From CALSMU01 sp965230225 (lineage in GTDB: Bacteria > Bacteroidota > Bacteroidia > Flavobacteriales_D > Parvicellaceae), in contig CBDDKM010000001.1 in NCBI GenBank assembly GCA_965230225.1, positions 124,001-188,000 on the forward strand: 64,000 nucleotides of DNA. The letters run 5' to 3'. Positions 28,182 to 36,873 of this stretch are shown here, piece by piece. Position numbers and translations under genes: made by a program. The stretch's first letter is position 1; the number at the start of each line of letters is the position of its first letter. A model generated the notes under the pieces. The model was not told the DNA's origin, made no database searches, and saw nothing but the letters and a program-made list of their open reading frames with translations.

Positions 28182-28212
28182 TTGTTTCTCATGCACCTGT
28201 AGATTACCTTTG
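28182..28212 (+). promoter_or_regulatory. Promoter of the DUF3109 gene, leaderless or nearly so
   Basis: TTG (28182-28184) and an exact TACCTTTG (28205-28212), 20 bases apart, the expected Bacteroidota -33/-7 layout. Only five bases separate the -7 element from the ATG at 28218, so transcription should start within a base or two of the start codon. Confidence 0.6.
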
Positions 28213-28217
28213 TCGTT

Positions 28218-28799
28218 ATGATTGAAGTAGACGATAAGCTAATTTCATTAGACATATTTGAAGAACGATTTGTGTGTGACCTGAATGCCTGCAAAGGAGC
28301 ATGTTGTGTTGAAGGGGATGCAGGAGCTCCACTTACTATGGAGGAAGTAGGGGAATTGGAAGAAGTGTATGAAAAAGTGAAGCCATACATGAGAGAGGAG
28401 GGAATTGAAGCTGTAGATAAAACAGGGGTGTTTTACATGGATCAGGATAATGAACCAGTAACAACTTTAGTTAATCAAAAGGAATGTGCGTTTGTATACT
28501 TTGATTCGGAAGGTATTACTAAGTGCGCTATTGAGAAAGCTTACAAAGAAGGTGAGATTGCCTTTAAAAAGCCTATCTCTTGTCATTTGTACCCAATTCG
28601 GGTAGCGAAATTAAGGAAGTATCAGGCTATTAATTATAACGAATGGAACATTTGTGGAGGAGCCTGTAATTTAGGTAAAGAACTCAATGTGAAAGTGTTT
28701 CAGTTTCTGAAAGAACCTATTATCAGAAAATGGGGTGAAGAATTTTATAATGAGCTGGAGCTAATAGATCGCGAATTGCAAAAGAATAAGGGAGGATAA
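28218..28799 (+). CDS. DUF3109 family cysteine-rich protein
   Basis: A 193-residue cytoplasmic protein of the DUF3109 family, widespread in Bacteroidota and of unknown function. The conserved cysteines are visible: FVCDLNACKGACCVEGD near the N-terminus, then NQKECAFV, ITKCAIEKAY, ISCHLYPIRV and NICGGACNLG. This spacing resembles YkgJ-like zinc or iron-sulfur binding proteins. It stands alone behind its own promoter and is followed by the long nrd leader region. Cofactor and function are not established. Confidence 0.8.
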   Translation: MIEVDDKLISLDIFEERFVCDLNACKGACCVEGDAGAPLTMEEVGELEEVYEKVKPYMREEGIEAVDKTGVFYMDQDNEPVTTLVNQKECAFVYFDSEGITKCAIEKAYKEGEIAFKKPISCHLYPIRVAKLRKYQAINYNEWNICGGACNLGKELNVKVFQFLKEPIIRKWGEEFYNELELIDRELQKNKGG

Positions 28800-29348
28800 T
28801 GTTAAGCAAGGTGTTGAATTTTAACGCCTTATTTACATTGAGATTTTTTAATTTCCATTTTGAAATTTAATTTTAAGATAAGCATAATCTTGCCTTAATT
28901 ATTCTTTTAATATCGATTGTTGAAAAACTTTGTTGTTTTTAACATGGGTATATGGAAAACGTATTGTAACCACTTTTCAATACTTCCGTAACTTCTTGTA
29001 ATTTAGAGACATCTGAAAGAGGATGAAAGTTCAAAATGTTTTGACGAGATTTGATTTTTTGTAGATTAACACCTCTTAGCCTTGAATTTCAAGGGCTTAA
29101 AGGACTTATTAAAGTTGCGTGTTAATAACTTCAAAAATTGTGGATGAAATAGACTTGTTCTGTGATACTTTTTTTTGAACTTTTGTATTCCTCAAATTAG
29201 AGAACTAAAAACAAAATTTTCCGACTAATAGGAGTAACAATTTACTCTCAATTTAACAAAAAAGAAGTGCTTTTTTGTCGGGGATTTTTTGTCTCTAATT
29301 TATAGTAGAACGGAATAGAAAGAAAAACATATTAGAAAATAATCGCCC
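28800..29348 (+). other. 549-base non-coding region upstream of nrdB
   Basis: The largest gene-free stretch in the window. It has no open frame of note and is very AT-rich. It holds an imperfect hairpin around 29088-29110 (AGCC...GGCT with TTGA/TCAA), a six-base stem GAGTAA/TTACTC (29232-29247) and a perfect nine-base stem at 29256-29278. The near-promoter AACTTTTG is at about 29178. No NrdR-box-like pair was found. Confidence 0.5.
29256..29278 (+). promoter_or_regulatory. Perfect hairpin in the nrdB leader
   Basis: ACAAAAAAG (29256-29264) pairs with CTTTTTTGT (29270-29278) around the loop AAGTG, about 70 bases before the nrdB ATG. It follows a second small stem at 29232-29247. A later T-rich stretch (ATTTTTTG) gives an attenuator-like look, but this is an inference. 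Confidence 0.35.
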
Positions 29349-30392
29349 ATGGAAGATCAAACTAAAACTACAGTAGAAGACGTAAAGTTAGACGGAGTAT
29401 TGCCGGAGAACACTGGTATTGTTGAACCAATTTTGGTAGACAATCCAAACCGATTTGTGTTGTTTCCAATTCAACACGAAGACATTTGGCAAATGTATAA
29501 AACACAGCAGGCGATGATTTGGACTGCTGAGGAGTTAGATCTTGCATCTGATATTAACGATTGGGAAAATAAATTGAATGACGATGAGCGTTTCTTCATT
29601 AAGCACGTCCTTGCTTTCTTCGCTGCTTCTGATGGTATCGTAAATGAGAACTTAGCAGAGAACTTTTTGAGTGAAGTTCAATACACTGAAGCAAAATTCT
29701 TCTATGGGTTTCAGGTAATGATGGAGAATGTTCACTCTGAAACTTATTCTCTATTGATTGACACTTATATTAAAGACGCTAAGGAGAAAGATTACTTATT
29801 CAATGCTATTGAAACATTCGAGCCAGTTAAGACTAAAGCTGATTGGGCTTTAAGGTGGATTGAGAATGGAACTTTCGCACAAAGATTAATTGCCTTTGCA
29901 GCGGTAGAAGGAATTTTCTTCTCAGGATCATTTTGCTCTATTTTCTGGTTAAAGAAAAGAGGGTTAATGCCTGGATTAACTTTCTCAAATGAGTTAATCT
30001 CAAGAGACGAAGGACTTCACTGTGATTTTGCTTGTTTATTATATAACAATCACCTTGAAAACAGATTGGATAAATCAGAAGTAGAAGAAATTATTACTTC
30101 TGCTGTTGAGATCGAAAAACAATTCGTTACTGAATCATTACCAGTTAGATTGATTGGAATGAACGCAGACTTGATGAACCAATACATCGAATTTGTTGCT
30201 GATAGATTATTGATGGAGCTTGGAAACGATAAAGTTTACAATGCTACCAATCCATTTGACTTTATGGATATGATCAACTTGCAAGGAAAAACTAACTTCT
30301 TCGAGAAGAGAGTAGGTGAGTACCAAAAAGCTGGTGTAAAAAACAGCAGTGATAGTGAAGGTACTACGTTTAGCCTTGACGCTGACTTTTAA
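29349..30392 (+). CDS. nrdB: Ribonucleotide reductase class Ia, small (R2) subunit
   Basis: Makes the tyrosyl radical for ribonucleotide reduction, 347 residues. Iron ligands and radical tyrosine can be placed: D95 in AASDG, E126 and H129 in MENVHSE, Y133 in TYSLL, spaced as in mouse R2 (E+3=H, E+7=Y). The second ligand helix contains SRDEGLHCDF. The sequence resembles the eukaryote-like class Ia R2 type. The acidic tail that docks into R1 (TTFSLDADF) is present. It is cotranscribed with nrdA, 116 bases downstream, in the nrdB-nrdA order. Confidence 0.96.
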   Translation: MEDQTKTTVEDVKLDGVLPENTGIVEPILVDNPNRFVLFPIQHEDIWQMYKTQQAMIWTAEELDLASDINDWENKLNDDERFFIKHVLAFFAASDGIVNENLAENFLSEVQYTEAKFFYGFQVMMENVHSETYSLLIDTYIKDAKEKDYLFNAIETFEPVKTKADWALRWIENGTFAQRLIAFAAVEGIFFSGSFCSIFWLKKRGLMPGLTFSNELISRDEGLHCDFACLLYNNHLENRLDKSEVEEIITSAVEIEKQFVTESLPVRLIGMNADLMNQYIEFVADRLLMELGNDKVYNATNPFDFMDMINLQGKTNFFEKRVGEYQKAGVKNSSDSEGTTFSLDADF

Positions 30393-30508
30393 GAATAAAT
30401 TTTTAGAAAACATATTGCATCCGATTTCTGCGATAGGGAATGTGGTTTAGAAATAAAATTGGATGTCTGAGTTTTCCCTGTAATAAATTATAAAACCACA
30501 AAACGAGT

Positions 30509-32866
30509 ATGTACGTATTAAAAAGAGACGGACGAAAAGAGGTAGTAAAATTTGATAAAATTACTGCCCGCGTTAACAAATTATGCTACGGATTAAACCC
30601 ATTGGTTGTTCCGGAGAAAGTGGCTATGCGTGTAATCGAAGGATTATACGATGGAGTTACTACAAGTGAGCTGGATAACCTGGCTGCTGAGGTAGCGGCA
30701 ACTAATGCCATTACTCACCCGGATTATGCTTTGTTGGCATCTAGAATTGCGGTATCTAACTTGCATAAAAACACAAAAAAGTCCTTCTCAGATACAATGA
30801 AGGATCTTTACGAGTACATAGATCCAAAAACGAATGAGAAAGCTCCATTGTTGTCGGATGAGGTATACGAAATCATTAAAGAGAACGCAGAGACTTTAGA
30901 TTCGAACATCATTTACGATAGAGACTTTAGATATGATTTCTTTGGTTTTAAAACGTTAGAAAGAGCTTACTTACTTCGTTTGAATGGACAAGTTGCAGAA
31001 AGACCTCAGCACATGCTGATGAGAGTTGCAGTTGGAATCCATAAGCACGATATTGATGCTGCTATTTCTACGTACAATTACATGAGTGAAGGATGGTTTA
31101 CCCATGCTACACCAACTCTTTTTAACTCTGGTACTCCAAAACCTCAAATGTCGTCTTGTTTCTTGTTAACCATGAAAGAAGATAGTATTGGAGGAATTTA
31201 CGATACACTTAAGCAATGTGCTCAGATTTCGCAGTCTGCTGGGGGAATCGGTTTATCTATTCACGACATTAGAGCTACAGGTTCTTATATTAAAGGAACT
31301 AACGGAACCTCTAACGGTATCGTTCCAATGCTAAGAGTATTTAACGATACAGCAAGATACGTTGATCAAGGTGGAGGAAAAAGAAAAGGATCGTTTGCAG
31401 TTTATGTTGAGCCATGGCATGCAGATATTCTTGACTTCCTTGATTTGAAGAAAAACACAGGGAAAGAAGAGCAAAGAGCAAGAGATTTATTCTATGCGCT
31501 TTGGGTTCCGGATTTGTTCATGAAGAGAGTAGAGGCCAATGAAGATTGGACTTTAATGTGTCCTCATGAGTGTCCAGGTCTTTCTGATACTTACGGAGAA
31601 GAGTTTGAAAAACTTTACTTACAATACGAAGCAGAAGGGAAAGGAAGAAAAACAGTAAAAGCTCAGGATATCTGGTTTAAGATTTGTGAATCGCAAATTG
31701 AAACAGGAACTCCTTATATGTTGTACAAAGACGCAGCAAACAAGAAGTCTAACCAGAAGAATCTAGGTACAATTAAGTCTTCTAACTTATGTACTGAAAT
31801 TATGGAGTATACTGCTCCTGATGAAGTAGCTGTTTGTAACCTGGCTTCTATTGCCTTACCTAAGTTTGTTAACGAAGGTGTATTTGATCACGATAAATTA
31901 TTTGAGGTAGCTTATAAAGTAACTAAGAACCTTGATACTGTAATTGATCAGAACTTCTACCCTGTACCAGAAGCTAGAAATTCTAACATGAGACACCGTC
32001 CTATTGGAATTGGTGTACAAGGATTGGCTGATGCATTTATTTTGATGAGATATCCATTCGATTCAGAAGAAGCTGCTCAGTTGAATAAGGAGATTTTCGA
32101 AACAATCTATTATGCTGCAGTAACTGCATCGAAAGATTTAGCTAAAGAAAACGGAGCATACGAAACCTGGAAAGGATCTCCAATCTCTAAAGGAGAATTC
32201 CAATTCGATATGTGGGATGTTACTCCTACTGATAGATGGGAATGGGATGTGCTAAGAGAAGAAGTAATGGAGCACGGAGTAAGAAACTCATTGTTATTAG
32301 CTCCAATGCCTACGGCTTCTACAGCTCAGATTTTAGGAAACAACGAATGCTTCGAACCATATACTTCTAATATTTATACTAGAAGAGTTCTTTCTGGAGA
32401 GTTTATTATCGTAAACAAACACTTACTAAGAGATCTAGTAAAACTTGGATTGTGGAACGATAACCTGAAGAATAAATTAATGGCGACTAATGGGTCGGTT
32501 CAGAATATCGATGAGATTCCTGATAACATCAAGGATCTTTACAAAACAGCATGGGAGATTTCGCAGAAAACAATTGTAGATATGGCTGCAGATAGAGGAG
32601 CTTATATCGATCAGTCTCAGTCGTTAAACATCTTTATGGAGAACGCAAACTTTGCTAAGCTAACTTCAATGCATTTTTATGGTTGGAAAGCTGGTTTAAA
32701 AACGGGTATGTACTACCTAAGAACCAAAGCTGCTACCGATGCAATTAAGTTTACTCTTGACAAAAATGCAATGGCAAATCCGGTGGCTAAAACGGAAGAA
32801 GAAAGAATGGCAGAGATTGCTTGCTCTTTGGATGATCCGGATAGCTGTGAAATGTGTAGTGGATGA
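30509..32866 (+). CDS. nrdA: Ribonucleotide reductase class Ia, large (R1) subunit
   Basis: Catalytic subunit, 785 residues, reducing NDPs to dNDPs. The N-terminal ATP cone (allosteric activity site, residues about 1-95) begins MYVLKRDGRKEVVKFDKI. Active-site residues: C217 in MSSCFLL, the NLCTE motif (N426, C428, E430) and C443 in VCNLAS, matching the E. coli C225, N437/C439/E441 and C462 set. Radical-transfer tyrosines Y735/Y736 lie in GMYYLR. The C-terminal redox cysteines are in CEMC (C780, C783). All key residues are present, so it should be active. A terminator follows. Confidence 0.97.
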   Translation: MYVLKRDGRKEVVKFDKITARVNKLCYGLNPLVVPEKVAMRVIEGLYDGVTTSELDNLAAEVAATNAITHPDYALLASRIAVSNLHKNTKKSFSDTMKDLYEYIDPKTNEKAPLLSDEVYEIIKENAETLDSNIIYDRDFRYDFFGFKTLERAYLLRLNGQVAERPQHMLMRVAVGIHKHDIDAAISTYNYMSEGWFTHATPTLFNSGTPKPQMSSCFLLTMKEDSIGGIYDTLKQCAQISQSAGGIGLSIHDIRATGSYIKGTNGTSNGIVPMLRVFNDTARYVDQGGGKRKGSFAVYVEPWHADILDFLDLKKNTGKEEQRARDLFYALWVPDLFMKRVEANEDWTLMCPHECPGLSDTYGEEFEKLYLQYEAEGKGRKTVKAQDIWFKICESQIETGTPYMLYKDAANKKSNQKNLGTIKSSNLCTEIMEYTAPDEVAVCNLASIALPKFVNEGVFDHDKLFEVAYKVTKNLDTVIDQNFYPVPEARNSNMRHRPIGIGVQGLADAFILMRYPFDSEEAAQLNKEIFETIYYAAVTASKDLAKENGAYETWKGSPISKGEFQFDMWDVTPTDRWEWDVLREEVMEHGVRNSLLLAPMPTASTAQILGNNECFEPYTSNIYTRRVLSGEFIIVNKHLLRDLVKLGLWNDNLKNKLMATNGSVQNIDEIPDNIKDLYKTAWEISQKTIVDMAADRGAYIDQSQSLNIFMENANFAKLTSMHFYGWKAGLKTGMYYLRTKAATDAIKFTLDKNAMANPVAKTEEERMAEIACSLDDPDSCEMCSG

Positions 32867-32980
32867 TACATCCCACACTTATGTGCAGAGGATGAGTTAT
32901 TTGACTTTAAGTAGAGTAAAAGTTCATTTTAGCACGAAATAATGTTTGGCTTCTAGCAAACAAAAACAAATAAACTTTTA

Positions 32981-33016
32981 AAAACGCCTTCCAATTATTG
33001 GGAGGCGTTTTTTGTT
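32981..33016 (+). terminator. Terminator of nrdBA
   Basis: AAACGCCTTCC pairs with GGGAGGCGTTT (one mismatch region, loop AATTATT), followed by a T run. It is about 115 bases after the nrdA stop. Confidence 0.85.
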
Positions 33017-33147
33017 TGTTAATCGATACAAAATAATGTTTCGTCAGTATTGTCTGTAAAAAATTGATTTACAAACAATTACACAAATCTTCCAAAAAAC
33101 TATTAAAAATTTAACAATTGGCTTATGGTATAATGACCTCGTTTCCA

Positions 33148-33155
33148 TAGTTTTG
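33148..33155 (+). promoter_or_regulatory. -7 promoter element of the repeat-protein gene pair (TAGTTTTG)
   Basis: Exact TAnnTTTG, 26 bases before the small secreted protein start. No -33 at canonical spacing. Confidence 0.5.
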
Positions 33156-33181
33156 CGCCACGAACTAAATACACCATATAA

Positions 33182-33457
33182 ATGAAAAGAAAAATCACCA
33201 TTCTATCATTTGTTTTGTTCGGATTGGCCACATCAGGTTGGTCACAGACCACAACAAATAAGGTAGAGAAAGAAGTTTCTGAAAAAAAGGAACAGACTAT
33301 TACTTTTACATCAGAACAAGAAAGAGCAAAGAAAATGGCTGCTATCCAGGAAGTCATCGATGCTAACAAGAACAACCCCAAGGCTGATCTAACTCAGTAC
33401 TACAAAGAGTTAGAAATCTACAGAAAAGCCCCAATAGTAACTACTACTGAAAAATAG
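33182..33457 (+). CDS. Small secreted protein, 91 aa
   Basis: Signal peptide MKRKITILSFVLFGLATSGWSQ (1-22), then a 69-residue charged helical region (KVEKEVSEKKEQTITF, RAKKMAAIQEVIDANKNNPKADL) with no cysteine and no known domain. It lies eight bases before the large repeat protein and is on the same transcript after a good promoter, so the two products may work together. Possible roles are chaperone or inhibitor, but nothing in the sequence proves it. Confidence 0.6.
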   Translation: MKRKITILSFVLFGLATSGWSQTTTNKVEKEVSEKKEQTITFTSEQERAKKMAAIQEVIDANKNNPKADLTQYYKELEIYRKAPIVTTTEK

Positions 33458-33465
33458 ACCACACC

Positions 33466-36321
33466 ATGAAAAAAATTTTACTTTTTGTGGCTGTTGCTTT
33501 TGGATTAAGCAACGGCCTGAATGCGCAATGCACTATCACAGGATTAAATTCTACTTACTGTGATAATGAAGCTGCAGCAACCTTAACAGGAAGCCCTGCC
33601 GGAGGAGTATTCTCTGGACCTGGAATTACAGGTAACTCGTTTAACCCTGCCACTGCCGGAGTAGGTACTCATGCCATTACTTACACATGGTACGATTATA
33701 ACGTAGCAGCAACTACCTATGGACCTATTGATATCTCTGCAGTTGGAACTGATGTTCCTTTATCGGATGATCAGGTTTCCGGAGCTTTACCAATTGGGTT
33801 TAGCTTTGATTTCTTTGGAAACACTTACACTGACTTTTACATTTCTTCTAATGGATTTATTACCTTCTCTACAGGTCAACCAAGTGGATGTTGTACTGGT
33901 CAGGTATTACCAAATGCAACTACACCAAACAACTTAATTGCATTTGCTTGGGAAGATATCGATCCAGGAAATGGAGGTCAACCTGCAATGAATGTTGTAA
34001 GATATGCAACCACAGGTGTTGCTCCAAACAGAGTTTTGGTTGTTGAGTTTTTCAACGTAGATCACTTCTCTGCTGGAAACAATATCTATACACACTTACA
34101 CTTGTACGAAACGAGTAATGCTATCGAAATGCACTTAACTAACATGCCTTCTGATGGTGGATCTCACACTCAAGGAATTGAGAATATCGATGGAACCATT
34201 GGTATTGCTACACCAGGAAGAAACTCAACTAACTGGAGTGCAACTAACGATGCTTATTCTTATACACCGGTACCAGGGTCTTGCTCCACTACTCAAAACG
34301 TAACAGTTAACCCTACTTATAACACTACGGATGCAGCTACAATTTGTACGGGAGACTCTTACACTTTTGGTACTCAAACTTTAACAACTGGAGGTACTTA
34401 TACAGAGGTATTCACTGCTGTAAATGGATGTGACTCTACTGTTGTTTTAACTTTAACTGAGAACCCAACGTATAACGAAACGGATGCAGCTACTATTTGT
34501 GATGGAGTTACTTATACATTCGGAACTCAATCATTAACTACTGCTGGTACTTATACGGAAGTGTTCTCGTCAGTAGATGGATGTGATTCTACAGTAGTAT
34601 TGACGTTAACAGTAAATCCAGTTTACAACGAAACTGATGCAGCAGCAATTTGTGATGGAGCTACTTATACTTTCGGAACACAATCTTTAACCACTGCTGG
34701 TACCTACACTGAAGTGTTCTCGTCAGTAGATGGATGTGACTCAACGGTAGTGTTAACCTTGACTGTTAACCCTGTGTACAACGAAACAGATGCAGCTACA
34801 ATTTGTGATGGAGCTACCTATACTTTCGGAACACAGTCTTTAACAACTGCAGGAACATACACTGAATTGTTTACATCAGTAGATGGATGTGATTCTACGG
34901 TAGTATTAACGTTAACTGTAAATCCAGTTTACAACGAAACAGATGCAGCTACGATCTGTGATGGAACTACTTATACTTTTGGAACACAATCATTAACCAC
35001 TGCAGGTACTTACACAGAAGTATTTACATCGGTAGATGGGTGTGATTCTACAGTGGTGTTGACCTTGACTGTTAATCCAACGTATAACGAAACAGATGCA
35101 GCTACAATTTGTGATGGAGCTACTTATACTTTTGGAACACAATCATTAACCACTGCAGGTACTTATACAGAATTGTTTACATCAGTAGATGGGTGTGACT
35201 CTACAGTAGTATTGACGCTAACTGTAAATCCAGTTTACAACGAAACTGCCTCTGCTAGTTTTTGTGCAGGTTCATCATACACTTTTGGAACACAAACATT
35301 AACAGCAGCTGGAACTTATACAGAGTTGTTTACATCAGTAGATGGATGTGACTCTACTGTTGTTCTAACTTTAACTGAGAACCCTGTATATAACGAAACA
35401 GCTACTGCCGATTTCTGTTCAGGAACTTCTTACACTTTTGGAACACAAACATTAACAGCAGCTGGAACTTATACAGAGTTGTTTACATCGGTAGATGGAT
35501 GTGACTCTACTGTTGTTCTAACCCTTAATGAGGTGACTTCTTATAACGAAACTGCTTCTGATAGTTTCTGTGCCGGATCATCTTATACATTCGGAACTCA
35601 GACATTAACTGCAGCAGGAACATATACAGAGGTATTCACTTCAACTGGAGGATGTGATTCTACAGTAGTACTTACATTAACTGAGAATACAGTATATAAC
35701 GAAACTGCTACCGATTCTATTTGCGCTGGTGAGTCTTATACTTTTGGTACGCAAACATTAACAACCGGAGGTACTTATACAGAATTGTTTACATCAGTAG
35801 ATGGATGTGACTCTACTGTGGTATTGACTTTAATTGAGCATGCATTACCAGTTATTACAGTAGTATCTGTTTCTGACGAAATGTTAGGTTCTGATGGAGC
35901 TATTGATATTGATGTTACAGGTGGATCTACTTATTCTTATGAGTGGAACGGAAATTCTGCAACTCAGGATCTTTCAGGATTGACGGCTGGAACTTATACC
36001 GTAGATGTAACTGATGACGCAACAGGATGTGTTGCTTCTGAAACTGTAACAGTAGGTTCTCAGGTTGGAGTGATCGAAGTGATCGAAAATGCTTTTGATA
36101 TTTATCCTAACCCGTCTAACGGAATCTTCAATATTGCTGTGAAGCAAGTTCAAGATAACATGAGAATTCAGATTCTTAACTCTATCGGACAAGAAGTATA
36201 CTACCAGTCTGTTACTTCTACCGTAACTGAGGTTAACATCAACACTGTTGAAAGTGGAAACTACTTTGTAAGAGTAATTTCTGAAAATGGTATTGCTGTT
36301 AAAGGAATTGTAATCAAGTAA
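33466..36321 (+). CDS. Secreted repeat adhesin-like protein with T9SS sorting domain, 951 aa
   Basis: Signal peptide MKKILLFVAVAFGLSNGLNAQ (1-21). An N-terminal beta domain (residues about 22-280) contains GFSFDFFGNTYTDFYISSNGFITF, resembling surface-protein lectin/jelly-roll modules. Ten tandem 51-residue repeats follow (residues 284-793; DNA 34315-35844), consensus YNETDAATICDGATYTFGTQ then SLTTAGTYTEVFTSVDG, CDSTVVLTLTVNP. Each has two cysteines, probably paired. Next is a SprB-type repeat (SDGAIDIDVTGGSTYSYEWNG, about 805-860) and a T9SS type A sorting domain (FDIYPNPSNG...GNYFVRV). It is likely a surface adhesin. Start ATG 33466 follows the small secreted gene by eight bases. Confidence 0.9.
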   Translation: MKKILLFVAVAFGLSNGLNAQCTITGLNSTYCDNEAAATLTGSPAGGVFSGPGITGNSFNPATAGVGTHAITYTWYDYNVAATTYGPIDISAVGTDVPLSDDQVSGALPIGFSFDFFGNTYTDFYISSNGFITFSTGQPSGCCTGQVLPNATTPNNLIAFAWEDIDPGNGGQPAMNVVRYATTGVAPNRVLVVEFFNVDHFSAGNNIYTHLHLYETSNAIEMHLTNMPSDGGSHTQGIENIDGTIGIATPGRNSTNWSATNDAYSYTPVPGSCSTTQNVTVNPTYNTTDAATICTGDSYTFGTQTLTTGGTYTEVFTAVNGCDSTVVLTLTENPTYNETDAATICDGVTYTFGTQSLTTAGTYTEVFSSVDGCDSTVVLTLTVNPVYNETDAAAICDGATYTFGTQSLTTAGTYTEVFSSVDGCDSTVVLTLTVNPVYNETDAATICDGATYTFGTQSLTTAGTYTELFTSVDGCDSTVVLTLTVNPVYNETDAATICDGTTYTFGTQSLTTAGTYTEVFTSVDGCDSTVVLTLTVNPTYNETDAATICDGATYTFGTQSLTTAGTYTELFTSVDGCDSTVVLTLTVNPVYNETASASFCAGSSYTFGTQTLTAAGTYTELFTSVDGCDSTVVLTLTENPVYNETATADFCSGTSYTFGTQTLTAAGTYTELFTSVDGCDSTVVLTLNEVTSYNETASDSFCAGSSYTFGTQTLTAAGTYTEVFTSTGGCDSTVVLTLTENTVYNETATDSICAGESYTFGTQTLTTGGTYTELFTSVDGCDSTVVLTLIEHALPVITVVSVSDEMLGSDGAIDIDVTGGSTYSYEWNGNSATQDLSGLTAGTYTVDVTDDATGCVASETVTVGSQVGVIEVIENAFDIYPNPSNGIFNIAVKQVQDNMRIQILNSIGQEVYYQSVTSTVTEVNINTVESGNYFVRVISENGIAVKGIVIK
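34315..35844 (+). repeat. Ten tandem 153-bp coding repeats
   Basis: Ten contiguous units of 153 bases, 51 codons each, in frame and inside the adhesin-like gene. Units 2-6 are nearly identical in protein (changes at VTYT/ATYT, EVF/ELF and SSVDG/TSVDG); units 1 and 7-10 are more diverged (CAGSS, CSGTS, CAGES, TGG/TAG). The pattern suggests recent expansion of the middle units and older ends. Confidence 0.9.
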
Positions 36322-36343
36322 TTTGAATTACACATAATAGTTG

Positions 36344-36377
36344 GAAACGCCTCCCAGAACTGGGGGGCGTTTTTTGT
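36344..36377 (+). terminator. Terminator of the adhesin-like gene
   Basis: AAACGCCTCCCA pairs with TGGGGGGCGTTT (one G-U) around GAAC, followed by a T run at 36371-36375. Confidence 0.88.
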
Positions 36378-36437
36378 TAAGTAATGTTAAGCTCACAACA
36401 TCGAATGCTAAATGGGGTTTTAGTTATAAAAGCCCAA

Positions 36438-36872
36438 ATGAAAACTCTATTGATCTTACCCATTGCTGTATTATTGTCTTTAAGCTCTATCGCTGATCCG
36501 GGAGACATAAAAGTTAAAGTCAAAAACATTCGTTCCTCTAAAGGGAATATTCTTATCTCAATTTATAACAAAGCCTCTCAGTTTCCACTAAAACCTTTTA
36601 AAACGGTGCGCTTAAAAAAGTCCAAGTTGAAGAACGGAGAACTGTACTATACAATTAAAGGGTTAAAAGAGGGAGAGTATGCCATATCGCTCCTGGATGA
36701 TGAAAACATGAATGAAGATATGGACTATACATGGTTGGGGATACCAAAAGAAGGTTATTCCTTTTCTAACAAAGCCAGACCAAGTGGCATATCTGCACCT
36801 ACTTTTAATGATGCTTCGTTTAAACTGGGGAAGGAAAATAAATCGGTAATTCTGGATATTGAATATTGGTAG
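36438..36872 (+). CDS. DUF2141 family secreted protein
   Basis: From ATG 36438 (MKTLLILPIAVLLSLSSIA) the signal peptide is clear. The mature domain fits DUF2141: IKVKVKNIRSSKGNILISIYN (start), FKTVRLKKSK (middle) and EYAISLLDDENMNEDMDYTWLGIPKEGYSFSNKA (the conserved D-x-N-x-N region). DUF2141 proteins are small periplasmic or secreted beta proteins of unknown function. The 18 upstream codons in frame are not signal-like and are discarded. It converges with the lipoprotein gene: stops are at 36872 and 36874. Confidence 0.82.
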   Translation: MKTLLILPIAVLLSLSSIADPGDIKVKVKNIRSSKGNILISIYNKASQFPLKPFKTVRLKKSKLKNGELYYTIKGLKEGEYAISLLDDENMNEDMDYTWLGIPKEGYSFSNKARPSGISAPTFNDASFKLGKENKSVILDIEYW

Positions 36873-36873
36873 C

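Noticed and set aside
29160..29190. Promoter of nrdBA at AACTTTTG
   Set aside because: It differs from TAnnTTTG at the first base and has no clear -33 partner, so I left it out as a feature.
33130..33136. TATAAT box of sigma-70 type before the small secreted gene
   Set aside because: Bacteroidota housekeeping promoters use TAnnTTTG, and a better match lies at 33148-33155.
34315..35844. CRISPR array or satellite DNA
   Set aside because: The 153-base units are contiguous with no spacers and all in frame inside a secreted protein gene, so they are protein repeats.
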